Positions 1 through 9,074 of a stretch of 64,000 bases of DNA are shown in pieces (position 1 is the first letter of the stretch; each line of letters opens with the position of its first letter). The position numbers and the translations under genes were made by a program. The DNA is from Noviherbaspirillum cavernae (GTDB lineage: Bacteria; Pseudomonadota; Gammaproteobacteria; Burkholderiales; Burkholderiaceae_D). The stretch is from contig NZ_QYUN01000002.1 of assembly GCF_003590875.1 (NCBI RefSeq), positions 248,001 to 312,000 on the forward strand, given 5' to 3'. Under the pieces are notes generated by a model. The model was not told the origin of the DNA, did no database searches, and saw only the letters and a list, made by a program, of their open reading frames with translations.

Positions 1-454
1 GATGGTCGCTGGCCGCTGGCAGGCACGGGTGACGATGCTCAAGTATGCGCAGTCGCACGACAACGAGGAATGGTCGCAGCTTGCGGCGGCTGATTACATT
101 GCCTCGCCCGCCTTCGAACGCCATCTGCGCCGTCTGCGCACCGCACTGCGGCAACAGCGCGAGCGCGTGGCCGAGGCGATCGCCACCGCCTTCCCGTCCG
201 GCACGCGGTTGAACATGCCCGATGGCGGCCTTACGCTATGGCTCGAGCTGCCGAACAAATTGTCATCGGACAAGGTGTTCGAGGCAGCGATGCAGGAAGG
301 GATACTCGTCGCGCCCGGCGCCATGTTCTCCAACTCCAGCCGCTTCGATCATTTCCTTCGCATCAGTTGCGGCTTCCCCCACACCCGGGATATTGAAGAA
401 GCGATGCGCCGCCTCGGCGGAATCGTCGCCATGTTGTCGCGCAAGGCGGCCTGA
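1..454 (+). CDS. C-terminal part of a MocR/PdxR-type regulator or class I aminotransferase (5' truncated by window edge)
   Basis: The reading frame is open from the first bases and ends at a TGA, leaving about 150 residues. They resemble the C-terminal small domain of fold-type I PLP aminotransferases as found in MocR/PdxR-family regulators: an arginine-rich helix, then a segment reading MPDGGLTLWLELP, a V-APG-MFS motif and a FLRISCGF segment whose arginine would bind the substrate carboxylate in this fold. The N-terminal winged helix and the PLP lysine would lie outside the window. A stand-alone aminotransferase cannot be excluded. It is convergent with comM, with stop codons two bases apart. 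Confidence 0.7.
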   Translation, partial: MVAGRWQARVTMLKYAQSHDNEEWSQLAAADYIASPAFERHLRRLRTALRQQRERVAEAIATAFPSGTRLNMPDGGLTLWLELPNKLSSDKVFEAAMQEGILVAPGAMFSNSSRFDHFLRISCGFPHTRDIEEAMRRLGGIVAMLSRKAA

Positions 455-456
455 GT

Positions 457-1980
457 CTATTGCTCGCGCAACGCGCGGCGGTACTGGATCGCCTCGGCGA
501 CATGTGGCTGGCCTATCGTGGCCTGTCCCGCCAGATCGGCAATCGTGCGGGCGACCTTCAGCACGCGGTGGTAGGCGCGCGCCGACCAGTTCAGGCGCGT
601 CATCGCGGTGCGCAGCAATTGCTCGCCTTGTGCATCCGGTTTGCAGTGCGCATCGATTTCCGTGGTCGACAGCGCGTGATTGCCCTTGCCCTGCCGTGCG
701 ATCTGCGCCGCAAACGTGCGTTCCACGCGTGCCGCGATGGCGCTGGAAGGCTCGCCATCGGCCTGCTTCAGCAAATCCTCGTGCGGCAGCGCGCCGACCT
801 GGATCTGCATGTCGATGCGGTCGAGCAGCGGGCCGGAAATCCGATCCTGGTAGCGCGCCACGTTGTCCGGCGTGCAGCGGCATTTGTTGGAACTATGACC
901 GAGAAAACCGCAGGGGCACGGATTCATGGCAGCCACCAGCTGGAAGCGCGCCGGGAAGTCCGCCTGCCGCGCCGCGCGCGAGATCGTGATGTGGCCCGAC
1001 TCCAGCGGTTCGCGCAGCACTTCCAGCACTTTCCGGTCGAACTCGGGAAGTTCATCGAGAAACAGCACGCCGCGATGCGCCAGTGAAATCTCGCCCGGAC
1101 GCGGCGTGCCGCCACCGCCGACCAGCGCCACGCCCGATGCCGTGTGATGCGGCGCGCGGTACGGCCGCGCCTTCCAGCGCGCCACCGAAAAGCCGCCGTT
1201 GAGCGATTGCACTGCCGCTGATTCCAGCGCCTCCTCATCCGTCATCGGCGGCAGGATGCCGGGGAAACGCGCCGCCAGCATCGACTTGCCGGTGCCGGGC
1301 GGACCGACCATCAGCACGCTGTGACCGCCGGCTGCGGCCACTTCCAGCGCACGCTTGGCCTGCGCCTGCCCCTTGACCTCGGAAAAATCGGGATACGCCG
1401 CTCGCGCCGCCTCGGCCTGCGCCGTGTGACGCGCCAGCTGCGCATCGCCACCGAGCGCCGCGAAATGCGCGCACACATCCAGCAGCGAATCGGCGGGATG
1501 GATCGCCGCGTCCGCGACCAGTGCCGCTTCATCCGCATTCGCGCGCGGCAGGATGAATGCGCGCTGCCTGCCGCTGGCATCTCCCGCGCGATGCATCGCA
1601 TACGTCATCGCCAGCGCGCCCCGGATCGGCCGCAGTTCGCCCGACAGCGACAGCTCGCCGGCAAATTCATACTTGCCGAGTTCATCGGCAGGCATCTGCC
1701 CGGAGGCGGCGAGGATGCCGAGCGCGATCGGCAGATCGAAGCGGCCCGATTCCTTGGGCAGATCGGCCGGCGCCAGATTGACCGTGATGCGGCGCGCGGG
1801 AAACTCGAAGCGCGCATTCTGCAGCGCGGCGCGCACCCGGTCCTTCGATTCCTTGACCTCGGTTTCGGGCAGGCCGACGATGGTGAAGGAGGGAAGGCCG
1901 TTGGCGAGATGCACTTCGACCGTGACTTCGGGCGCGTCCATTCCGGCCAGCGCGCGGCTTTTCAAGACAGCGAGACTCAT
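457..1980 (-). CDS. comM: YifB/ComM-family Mg-chelatase-like AAA+ ATPase
   Basis: A 507-residue protein with the three-part ComM layout: an N-terminal ChlI-type domain (about residues 1-170), an AAA+ core with Walker A GPPGTGKS near residue 225 and Walker B LFLDELPEF near 305, and a C-terminal Mg-chelatase domain with a Cys cluster (NPCPCGFLG...CRC). ComM is a hexameric helicase that promotes branch migration during natural transformation. I chose the ATG at 1980 because family members begin MSLAVLKSRAL; the same frame stays open about 110 codons further upstream, but that extension is low-complexity and overlaps the adjacent region. Length matches the family. Confidence 0.93.
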   Translation of the reverse strand: MSLAVLKSRALAGMDAPEVTVEVHLANGLPSFTIVGLPETEVKESKDRVRAALQNARFEFPARRITVNLAPADLPKESGRFDLPIALGILAASGQMPADELGKYEFAGELSLSGELRPIRGALAMTYAMHRAGDASGRQRAFILPRANADEAALVADAAIHPADSLLDVCAHFAALGGDAQLARHTAQAEAARAAYPDFSEVKGQAQAKRALEVAAAGGHSVLMVGPPGTGKSMLAARFPGILPPMTDEEALESAAVQSLNGGFSVARWKARPYRAPHHTASGVALVGGGGTPRPGEISLAHRGVLFLDELPEFDRKVLEVLREPLESGHITISRAARQADFPARFQLVAAMNPCPCGFLGHSSNKCRCTPDNVARYQDRISGPLLDRIDMQIQVGALPHEDLLKQADGEPSSAIAARVERTFAAQIARQGKGNHALSTTEIDAHCKPDAQGEQLLRTAMTRLNWSARAYHRVLKVARTIADLAGQATIGQPHVAEAIQYRRALREQ

Positions 1981-2054
1981 TGATGTTGTTGTTGATATTG
2001 ATGTTGTTCGGATGTCCCGCGATGCGGGGCATGATCGCATGTCGGCGCAGTCAA

Positions 2055-2426
2055 TCAATGCCCATGGCAATGCTTGTGATGATGCGCATGTTCCAGCAGC
2101 GACGTGACGGCCTTCACGATCGCAAATCGGATCGCCTGGTCCTTCGTCGGATGATCGGCGAAGCGGACGACGATCGGCCCCACGGTCGCCGAGCTGCTGT
2201 GCGCCTCGCCCGTCTCCCTGTGGTAGGCGATCGTGATGTCGTGCTCGATCATCAGGTGCGCGCAGGCATTCCAGTCGCGCGTCCATTGCGGCAGCGCCTT
2301 GCTGTCGTCCCACAGGGTGCCGGCGCTTTCGTAGAACTCTTCGATGTTGTGGTGACCGAGCAGTTGCGCCAGATGCCGCTCCTTGGCGACGCAGCTTCGA
2401 AAATATTCTTCATCGCTCATGCGCAT
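2055..2426 (-). CDS. Conserved hypothetical protein with histidine-rich C-terminal tail
   Basis: I do not recognise this 123-residue cytoplasmic protein. It starts MRMSDEEYF, has a good ribosome site (GAGGAG about 7 bases before the ATG), has no signal peptide or membrane segment and contains two cysteines. The body looks alpha/beta with many acidic and aromatic residues. The last 13 residues hold seven histidines and a cysteine (EHAHHHKHCHGH), which suggests binding of a transition metal such as Ni or Zn; that is inference only. It lies between comM and ubiK on the same strand with gaps of 74 and 106 bases, so it may share a transcript with either. Confidence 0.7.
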   Translation of the reverse strand: MRMSDEEYFRSCVAKERHLAQLLGHHNIEEFYESAGTLWDDSKALPQWTRDWNACAHLMIEHDITIAYHRETGEAHSSSATVGPIVVRFADHPTKDQAIRFAIVKAVTSLLEHAHHHKHCHGH

Positions 2427-2532
2427 GGCTTGATCTCCTCGAGTCCGCGAATCGGTGCTGCGATGCAAGCGCGCATGGCGGCGCTGCCGACGCGTGCGAC
2501 GCATCTGGCACGTCAGGCCAGACGCGCCTCGC

Positions 2533-2772
2533 TCATTTCTTCAACTGCGCTTCCAGCTCCGCCACGCGCGCTTCCAGTTCCTCCAGTTTCGCGCGTGTCT
2601 TGGCGAGCACCTGGCTCTGTACATCGAATTCCTCGCGCGTGACCAGGTCGAGTTTCGAAAACCCCTGGCTCAACATCGCCTTCACGTTTTTCTCGAGATC
2701 CTTGGCGGGCGAGCTTTCCAGCGCCTGGTTGAACTTGGCCTGCATGTCGTTGAAGAAATTGTTCTTGTCCAT
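2533..2772 (-). CDS. ubiK: UbiK-type ubiquinone biosynthesis accessory factor (BMFP family)
   Basis: A 79-residue protein matching the BMFP/YqiC/UbiK family in size and layout: an N-terminal amphipathic stretch (FFNDMQAKFNQAL) and a C-terminal leucine/alanine coiled coil (LEELEARVAELEAQLKK) that drives trimerisation. UbiK assists the aerobic late steps of ubiquinone synthesis, with UbiJ, at the membrane. The ATG at 2772 follows an AAGGA site. It is divergent from the nitrogen operon, and the shared upstream region contains the NtrC-like sites described separately. Confidence 0.9.
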   Translation of the reverse strand: MDKNNFFNDMQAKFNQALESSPAKDLEKNVKAMLSQGFSKLDLVTREEFDVQSQVLAKTRAKLEELEARVAELEAQLKK

Positions 2773-2801
2773 GATGGATATCCTTGAAAAGTGGCATGTT
2801 T

Positions 2802-2848
2802 TGCACCTGCTTGGTGCGCATTCTTGTGGTGCGAACCACGGCGGTGCG
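2802..2848. promoter_or_regulatory. Tandem NtrC-like enhancer sites upstream of the porin-glnK-amtB operon
   Basis: Site 1 (2802-2818) reads TGCACC-N5-GGTGCG, one base off the enteric NtrC consensus TGCACC-N5-GGTGCA. Site 2 (about 2832-2848) keeps the same geometry with a weaker left arm (CGAACC-N5-GGTGCG). Their centres are 30 bp apart, close to three helical turns, and lie about 130-160 bp upstream of the predicted sigma-54 start. That is the usual enhancer placement for NtrC. The consensus is established knowledge; binding is inferred. Confidence 0.65.
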
Positions 2849-2940
2849 TGATGGCCGGTGCGGTAGTGAAAATCGATGCGCGCAGGGCTTGCACAAGCCG
2901 GTTGGTGGTAAAAATGATAACGCAATTGCTCCCGAATCGG

Positions 2941-2957
2941 CTGGCATGAGTTCTGCT
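2941..2957 (+). promoter_or_regulatory. Sigma-54 (-24/-12) promoter for the TorF porin-glnK-amtB operon
   Basis: The sequence CTGGCATG-AGTT-CTGCT matches the RpoN consensus YTGGCACG-N4-TTGCW, with the invariant GG and GC doublets at the required 12-base register. Predicted transcription starts near 2968, giving a leader of about 60 bases before the ATG at 3028. The paired NtrC-like sites upstream and the glnK-amtB genes downstream support the call. Confidence 0.7.
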
Positions 2958-3027
2958 AAATGTAGCTTGGAATCAATTTCTATCACTTCCAACAACGACA
3001 ACTTCCAACGACCAACAGGGATGCGCG

Positions 3028-4178
<1,151 letters not shown>

Positions 4179-4190
4179 CGGAGACACAAC

Positions 4191-5723
4191 ATGAAAAAAC
4201 AATTGCTACGCTTCCTCGCCGCGAGCACGCTGCTGTTCGCGGTCGGGTTCTCGCAGTCCGCGCTGGCGGTCGATGCGCCAAGCTCCAAACCCGAGGCGGC
4301 GGCCATCAACGGCGCGCCGGCGGCATCCCCTGCGGCGCCCGCTGCCGCCGCGGCGGCTCCGGCCACAACCGCCGCAGCACCGGCTGCTGCCGCACCTGCC
4401 GCTGCCGCGCCGGTCGCCAACAAGGGCGACACCGCGTGGATGATGACCGCCACCGTGCTGGTGATCCTGATGACCATCCCGGGCCTGGCCTTGTTCTACG
4501 GCGGCCTGGTCCGCTCCAAGAACATGCTGTCGATCCTGATGCAGGTGTTCGTGATCTTCTCGATGATCATCGTGCTGTGGTGCATCTATGGCTACTCGCT
4601 CGCGTTCACCGAGGGCGGCAGCTTCATCGGCTCGTTCGATCGCCTGTTCCTGAAAGGCATCACGCCTGAATCGCTGGCGGCTACCTTCAGCAAGGGTGTC
4701 GTGATTCCCGAGTTCGTGTTCGTGGTGTTCCAGGCGACGTTCGCGGCAATCACCTGCGGCCTGATCGTCGGCGCATTCGCCGAGCGCATCAAGTTCTCCG
4801 CCGTGCTGCTGTTCATCGGTCTGTGGTTCACCTTCAGCTACCTGCCGGTGGCGCACATGGTCTGGTTCTGGCCCGGCCCGGATGCCTACACCGATGCCGC
4901 CGCCGCAGAGAAGGCAACCGCAGCCGCCGGCTGGCTGTTCGCCAAGGGCGCGCTCGATTTCGCCGGCGGCACCGTGGTGCATATCAATGCCGCGGTGGCG
5001 GGTCTGGTCGGTGCATTCGTGATCGGCAAGCGCGTCGGCTACGGCAAGGAATCGATGGCGCCGCACTCGCTGACGATGACCATGATCGGCGCATCGCTCT
5101 TGTGGGTGGGCTGGTTCGGCTTCAACGCCGGCTCGGCGCTCGAAGCCGGCGGCACTGCGGCCCTCGCGTTCGTCAACACGATCCTGGCAACGGCTGCTGC
5201 AACCCTGTCCTGGAGCTTCGGCGAATGGATGGGCAAGGGCAAGCCTTCGATGCTGGGTGCGGCCTCCGGCGCAGTCGCCGGCCTCGTGGCGATCACTCCG
5301 GCGGCCGGCTTTGTCGGCGTGATGGGCGGTCTCGCCATCGGCTTGCTGGCCGGCATCGTCTGCCTGTGGGGCGTGAACGGCCTGAAGCGCATGCTCGGCG
5401 CGGACGATTCGCTCGACGTGTTCGGTGTACACGGCGTCGGTGGCATCCTCGGTGCATTGCTGACGGGTGTGTTTGCCGCGCCTTCGCTCGGCGGCACCGG
5501 CATCTACGACTATGTTGCCAACAAGGTTGCCGACGATTATTCGATCGCGGGTCAGGTCTGGATCCAGGCGCAAGGCGTGCTTACCACCATCGTGTGGTCC
5601 GGCGTGGTCGCGTTCATCGCCTACAAGCTGGTTGACCTGATCGTCGGCCTGCGCGTGCCGGAAGAGCAGGAGCGCGAAGGCCTCGACATCACCAGCCACG
5701 GCGAATCGGCCTACCACTATTGA
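4191..5723 (+). CDS. amtB: Ammonium transporter Amt with signal peptide and Ala/Pro-rich N-terminal extension
   Basis: A 510-residue Amt/MEP/Rh transporter. It has a cleavable signal peptide ending in SALA, then about 50 residues dominated by Ala and Pro, and the transmembrane core starts near residue 78 (GDTAWMMTATVLV). Family signatures are visible: FYGGLVRSKN, the FAERIKFSA segment, FAGGTVVHINA with the pore histidine, and DVFGVHGVGG with the second pore histidine. It conducts NH4+/NH3 across the inner membrane as a trimer regulated by GlnK. The long low-complexity linker is unusual compared with E. coli AmtB, although extensions occur in betaproteobacterial homologues. A terminator follows 49 bases after the stop. 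Confidence 0.96.
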   Translation: MKKQLLRFLAASTLLFAVGFSQSALAVDAPSSKPEAAAINGAPAASPAAPAAAAAAPATTAAAPAAAAPAAAAPVANKGDTAWMMTATVLVILMTIPGLALFYGGLVRSKNMLSILMQVFVIFSMIIVLWCIYGYSLAFTEGGSFIGSFDRLFLKGITPESLAATFSKGVVIPEFVFVVFQATFAAITCGLIVGAFAERIKFSAVLLFIGLWFTFSYLPVAHMVWFWPGPDAYTDAAAAEKATAAAGWLFAKGALDFAGGTVVHINAAVAGLVGAFVIGKRVGYGKESMAPHSLTMTMIGASLLWVGWFGFNAGSALEAGGTAALAFVNTILATAAATLSWSFGEWMGKGKPSMLGAASGAVAGLVAITPAAGFVGVMGGLAIGLLAGIVCLWGVNGLKRMLGADDSLDVFGVHGVGGILGALLTGVFAAPSLGGTGIYDYVANKVADDYSIAGQVWIQAQGVLTTIVWSGVVAFIAYKLVDLIVGLRVPEEQEREGLDITSHGESAYHY

Positions 5724-5771
5724 TCGAGCGACAACAACAGTAGTCTCCTCATCCGTTCAAGCGGATTTTGC

Positions 5772-5800
5772 AAGCGCCTCCGAGAGAGGCGCTTTTTTTC
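5772..5800 (+). terminator. Rho-independent terminator after amtB
   Basis: A 9-bp stem (AAGCGCCTC paired with GAGGCGCTT) with a five-base loop is followed by a run of T. It closes the TorF porin-glnK-amtB transcript. Confidence 0.9.
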
Positions 5801-5868
5801 GTCCCTTGCGTTTGAAAAATGCGGCCGCGCCCTGACATGAAACACGTTCCCTTCCCATGAAACTGTCG

Positions 5869-5901
5869 CCGTCCGAGATTGTCGTTTGTGAAATCGGACG
5901 G
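5869..5901. repeat. Inverted repeat in the amtB-gshA intergenic region
   Basis: CCGTCCGA (5869-5876) is repeated in inverted orientation as TCGGACGG (5894-5901), separated by 17 bases, about 120-150 bp upstream of gshA. It could be an operator or a leader hairpin; nothing in the sequence decides between them. No convincing sigma-70 promoter was found in this gap, apart from a TATAAC hexamer at 5923-5928 without a good -35 partner. Confidence 0.35.
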
Positions 5902-6018
5902 ACTTCATAAACTGTATATTGTTATAACGGTGCTGCCGACGCGAAACAGCGATTCCCGTTAGAATCGGCATCACTTCCAACGTTGCGCCTCATTGCGCAC
6001 TACATACCGAAGGCTTAT

Positions 6019-7317
6019 ATGGTTCCGCATCTCGTCACGGCCCTGAACGGGCCGCTTCTCGACCTCGAAAAGAAAATCCTCGCCGCCACGCCCGCCATCG
6101 AGCGCTGGTTCCGGCTGGAGTGGCAGGAACACACGCCGCCGTTCTATTGCTCGGTGGATTTGCGCAATGCCGGCTTCAAGCTGGCGCCCGTCGATACCAA
6201 TCTGTTTCCCGGCGGCTTCAATAATTTGTCCCCGGAAATGCTGCCGCTGGCGGTGCAGGCGGCGATGGCGGCCATCGAGAAATACTGTCCGGATGCCAAG
6301 AACCTGCTGCTGATTCCCGAGCGCCACACGCGCAATACCTTCTATCTGCAAAATGTCGCGCGCCTGACGCAAATCTTCCGCCAGACCGGCCTCAATGTCC
6401 GTCTCGGCTCGCTGTCGGACGACGTGAAGGAACCTACCCAGATCGATCTGCCGGACGGCAACACCATCACGCTGGAACCGCTGGAACGCATCAACAACGG
6501 TCGTCGCCTGGGACTCAAGAATTTCGATCCGTGCACCGTCCTGTTGAACAACGACTTGTCGTCCGGCATTCCGCCGGTGCTGGAAAACCTGCACGAGCAG
6601 AATTTGCTGCCGCCGCTGCATGCGGGCTGGGCCGTGCGCCGCAAGAGCAATCACTTCGCCGCCTATGACGAAGTGGTGAAGAAATTCGCCAAACTGATCG
6701 ACGTCGATCAATGGATGCTCAATCCCTATTTCGCGAAGTGCAGCGGCATCAACTTCCAGGAACGCGAAGGCGAGGATTGTCTCGCGTCCAACGTCGACGC
6801 CGTGCTGGCGAAGATCCGCAAGAAGTACAAGGAATACGGCATCAAGGAAACGCCTTTCGTGATCGTCAAGGCCGATGCCGGCACCTACGGCATGGGCATC
6901 ATGTCGGTCAAGGATGCAAGCGAAGTCAAGGACCTGAACCGCAAGCAGCGCAACAAGATGTCGGTGGTGAAGGAAGGCCTCGAAGTGTCCGACGTCATCA
7001 TCCAGGAAGGCGTGCACACCTTCGAGCACATCAACGACGCGGTGGCCGAGCCGGTCGTGTACATGATCGACCGCTACGTGGTCGGCGGCTTCTATCGCGT
7101 GCACGCCGAGCGCGGCATCGATGAAAATCTGAATTCGCCCGGCGCGCATTTCGTGCCGCTCGCGTTCGCGCAGCAGCACGCGCTGCCCGACATGCATGCC
7201 AAGCCCGGCACCGCCGCGCCGAACCGCTTCTACATGTACGGCGTGGTGGCGCGGCTGGCCCTGCTGGCGGGCTCGCTCGAACTCGAAAAAACCGATCCGA
7301 ACCCGGAAGTCTACTGA
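6019..7317 (+). CDS. gshA: Glutamate-cysteine ligase (proteobacterial TIGR02049 type)
   Basis: A 432-residue enzyme of the glutamate-cysteine ligase family found in Acidithiobacillus and many Betaproteobacteria, unrelated in sequence to E. coli GshA. It catalyses the ATP-dependent joining of glutamate and cysteine, the first step of glutathione synthesis, in the cytosol. Recognisable segments include DLRNAGFKLAPVDTNLFPGG near the N-terminus and KADAGTYGMGIMSVKDA in the nucleotide-binding part. The frame opens at a TTG 36 bases upstream, but the ATG at 6019 has an AAGG site and gives the usual family start MVPHLVTAL. It is 16 bases upstream of gshB, indicating an operon. Confidence 0.9.
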   Translation: MVPHLVTALNGPLLDLEKKILAATPAIERWFRLEWQEHTPPFYCSVDLRNAGFKLAPVDTNLFPGGFNNLSPEMLPLAVQAAMAAIEKYCPDAKNLLLIPERHTRNTFYLQNVARLTQIFRQTGLNVRLGSLSDDVKEPTQIDLPDGNTITLEPLERINNGRRLGLKNFDPCTVLLNNDLSSGIPPVLENLHEQNLLPPLHAGWAVRRKSNHFAAYDEVVKKFAKLIDVDQWMLNPYFAKCSGINFQEREGEDCLASNVDAVLAKIRKKYKEYGIKETPFVIVKADAGTYGMGIMSVKDASEVKDLNRKQRNKMSVVKEGLEVSDVIIQEGVHTFEHINDAVAEPVVYMIDRYVVGGFYRVHAERGIDENLNSPGAHFVPLAFAQQHALPDMHAKPGTAAPNRFYMYGVVARLALLAGSLELEKTDPNPEVY

Positions 7318-7333
7318 CCACTGACGCGTGCCC

Positions 7334-8272
7334 ATGAAACTCGCCTTCCTCGCCGACCCGCTCGACAGCTTCAAGACCTACAAGGATTCGACCTACGCGA
7401 TGATGGCGGAGGCCGCGAAGCGCGGTCATGCCATTTTCGCGTTCGAGCAGAAGGACATGGCGCTCGATGGCGGCGAGGTGGTCGCGAATGTGAAGCGCAT
7501 TACGCTCACCGGCGACGCGAAGGACTGGTATCGTGCCGAAGCGCCGCTGGCGATGCATCTGACTGAATTCGACGCGGTGATGGTGCGCAAGGACCCGCCG
7601 TTCGACATGGAATACATCTACCTCACGTATCTGCTGGAGCGGGCGGAGGCGAAGGGCGCGCGCATCTTCAACCGGCCGGAGGCGATCCGCAGCCACAACG
7701 AGAAACTCGCGATCGCGCAGTTCCCGCAATTCACCGCGCCGACGCTGGTGACCGGCAACGCAGCCAGGGTGCGCGCCTTCCACGACGAGCACAGGGACAT
7801 CATTCTCAAGCCGCTCGACGGCATGGGCGGCACCGGCATCTTCCGCGTGAAGGAAGACGGGCTCAATCTCGGCTCCATCATCGAAACACTGACCGGCAAC
7901 GGCAGACACACGATCATGGTGCAGCGCTTCATTCCGGAAATCGCCGAGGGCGACAAGCGCATCCTCTTGATCGGCGGACAGGTCGTGCCGTATTGTCTCG
8001 CGCGCATTCCGCAAAACGGCGAAGTGCGCGGCAACCTTGCCGCCGGCGGCCTCGGCGTCGCCCGCGCGCTCTCCGCGCGCGACCGCGAAATCGGCGAGGC
8101 GCTTGCGCCGGTGCTTTCAAAGCGCGGCTTGTTGCTGGTAGGATTGGATGTCATCGGTGATTATTTGACGGAGATCAACGTCACCAGCCCGACCTGCTTC
8201 CAGGAGATCACGCAGCAAACCGGCTTCAATGTCGCGCAGATGTTCATTGACGCCCTGGAACAAGCAGTGTGA
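7334..8272 (+). CDS. gshB: Glutathione synthetase
   Basis: A 312-residue ATP-grasp ligase that adds glycine to gamma-glutamylcysteine. It has the N-terminal fold seen in E. coli GshB (MKLAFLADPLDSFKTYKDST), the substrate segment RKDPPFDMEYIYLTYLLE, the glycine-rich ATP loop PLDGMGGTGIFRV and the Mg-binding GLDVIGDYLTEINVTSPTCFQE near the end. A GTG two codons upstream is in frame but I chose the ATG. It forms an operon with gshA, and the PTS genes follow after 43 bases. Confidence 0.97.
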   Translation: MKLAFLADPLDSFKTYKDSTYAMMAEAAKRGHAIFAFEQKDMALDGGEVVANVKRITLTGDAKDWYRAEAPLAMHLTEFDAVMVRKDPPFDMEYIYLTYLLERAEAKGARIFNRPEAIRSHNEKLAIAQFPQFTAPTLVTGNAARVRAFHDEHRDIILKPLDGMGGTGIFRVKEDGLNLGSIIETLTGNGRHTIMVQRFIPEIAEGDKRILLIGGQVVPYCLARIPQNGEVRGNLAAGGLGVARALSARDREIGEALAPVLSKRGLLLVGLDVIGDYLTEINVTSPTCFQEITQQTGFNVAQMFIDALEQAV

Positions 8273-8315
8273 CGGCCCGATTGCAGCACGCCGTATTTCG
8301 CCCAATGCCCTGAAC

Positions 8316-8723
8316 ATGGTTGGTATTCTTCTCCTGACGCACGCGCCGCTCGGCAACGCCTTCATCGAGGCGGCTACTCATGTCTTCCGCAGCCGGCCCG
8401 AGCGACTGGAGGCGATCGACGTGCTGGCGGATCAGGATCCGAATGAAGTCAGCCGCAACGCGCGCGAGGCGATTGCCCGCCTCGACGACGGCAGCGGCGT
8501 GCTGGTGATCACGGACGTGATGGGCGGCACGCCGTCGAACTGCACGCTGTGCCTGGCCGAGCCGGGCCACGTCGACATCATTGCCGGCATCAGCCTGCCG
8601 ATGCTGCTGCGCGCGATCACCTACCGCAACGACACGCTCGACGTCGTGATGGAAATGGCGCTCGCCGGCGGACAGAACGGCGCCACGCGTGTCGACAACC
8701 GCATTCGCCTTTCGCCGAATTGA
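8316..8723 (+). CDS. PTS EIIA component, mannose family (regulatory type)
   Basis: A 135-residue EIIA of the mannose/fructose/sorbose superfamily. The predicted phosphorylated residue is His9 in LLLTHAPLG, followed by the family motif DVMGGTPSNC. No EIIB, EIIC or EIID permease genes lie nearby. With ptsH and ptsI directly downstream it forms the compact EIIA-HPr-EI module known from Neisseria, Ralstonia and relatives, where it is thought to regulate rather than transport sugars. Start codon ATG is 43 bases after gshB. Confidence 0.9.
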   Translation: MVGILLLTHAPLGNAFIEAATHVFRSRPERLEAIDVLADQDPNEVSRNAREAIARLDDGSGVLVITDVMGGTPSNCTLCLAEPGHVDIIAGISLPMLLRAITYRNDTLDVVMEMALAGGQNGATRVDNRIRLSPN

Positions 8724-8745
8724 ATCAACCACAACCAGAACATCA

Positions 8746-9015
8746 ATGATCCAGCAAGAAATCGAAATCATCAACAAACTGGGCCTGCATGCACGGGCCT
8801 CCGCAAAATTCACGCAGATGGCAGCGAAGTACAAGAGCGAAGTCTGGATGACCCGCAACAAGCGGCGCGTCAATGCCAAATCGATCATGGGAGTGATGAT
8901 GCTGGCGGCCGGCAAGGGTGCCACGATCCTGCTCGAGACGGACGGCACCGACGAGAAAGAGTGCTTTGATGCACTGGTCGAGCTGATCCAGAACAAGTTC
9001 GGCGAAGGCGAATAA
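8746..9015 (+). CDS. ptsH: Phosphocarrier protein HPr
   Basis: An 89-residue HPr. His15 in NKLGLHARASAKF is the site phosphorylated by EI, and Ser46 in NAKSIMGVMML is the site used by HPr kinase/phosphorylase, so both regulatory sites are intact. It passes phosphate from EI to the EIIA encoded 22 bases upstream. The ribosome site is weak (an A/C-rich leader). A run of 12-base tandem repeats fills the gap to ptsI. Confidence 0.96.
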   Translation: MIQQEIEIINKLGLHARASAKFTQMAAKYKSEVWMTRNKRRVNAKSIMGVMMLAAGKGATILLETDGTDEKECFDALVELIQNKFGEGE

Positions 9016-9017
9016 AT

Positions 9018-9065
9018 AGACAAACAAGCAGACAAACAAGCAGACAAATAAGCAGACACATCAGG
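9018..9065 (+). repeat. 12-bp tandem repeat between ptsH and ptsI
   Basis: Two exact copies of AGACAAACAAGC (9018-9041) are followed by one with a single change (AGACAAATAAGC, 9042-9053) and a degenerate fourth (AGACACATCAGG, 9054-9065). The array starts just after the ptsH stop and ends 10 bases before ptsI. Being G-poor and unstructured, it could keep the ptsI ribosome-binding region single-stranded, or it may be slippage-generated filler. Confidence 0.9.
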
Positions 9066-9074
9066 CAGGCACGC

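Noticed and set aside
1981..2313. N-terminal extension of comM
   Set aside because: The frame is open, but the added residues are low-complexity and unlike the family, and the ATG at 1980 gives the standard start.
4206..5717. 503-codon minus-strand frame opposite amtB
   Set aside because: Antisense shadow of a highly conserved transporter gene, rich in His/Arg/Gln, with no ribosome site.
5971..7374. 467-codon minus-strand frame opposite gshA
   Set aside because: Shadow frame; gshA on the plus strand is full length and recognisable.
9018..9065. Tandem 12-mers considered as a CRISPR array
   Set aside because: Units are only 12 bases, directly abutting, with no spacers and no cas genes; a simple tandem repeat.
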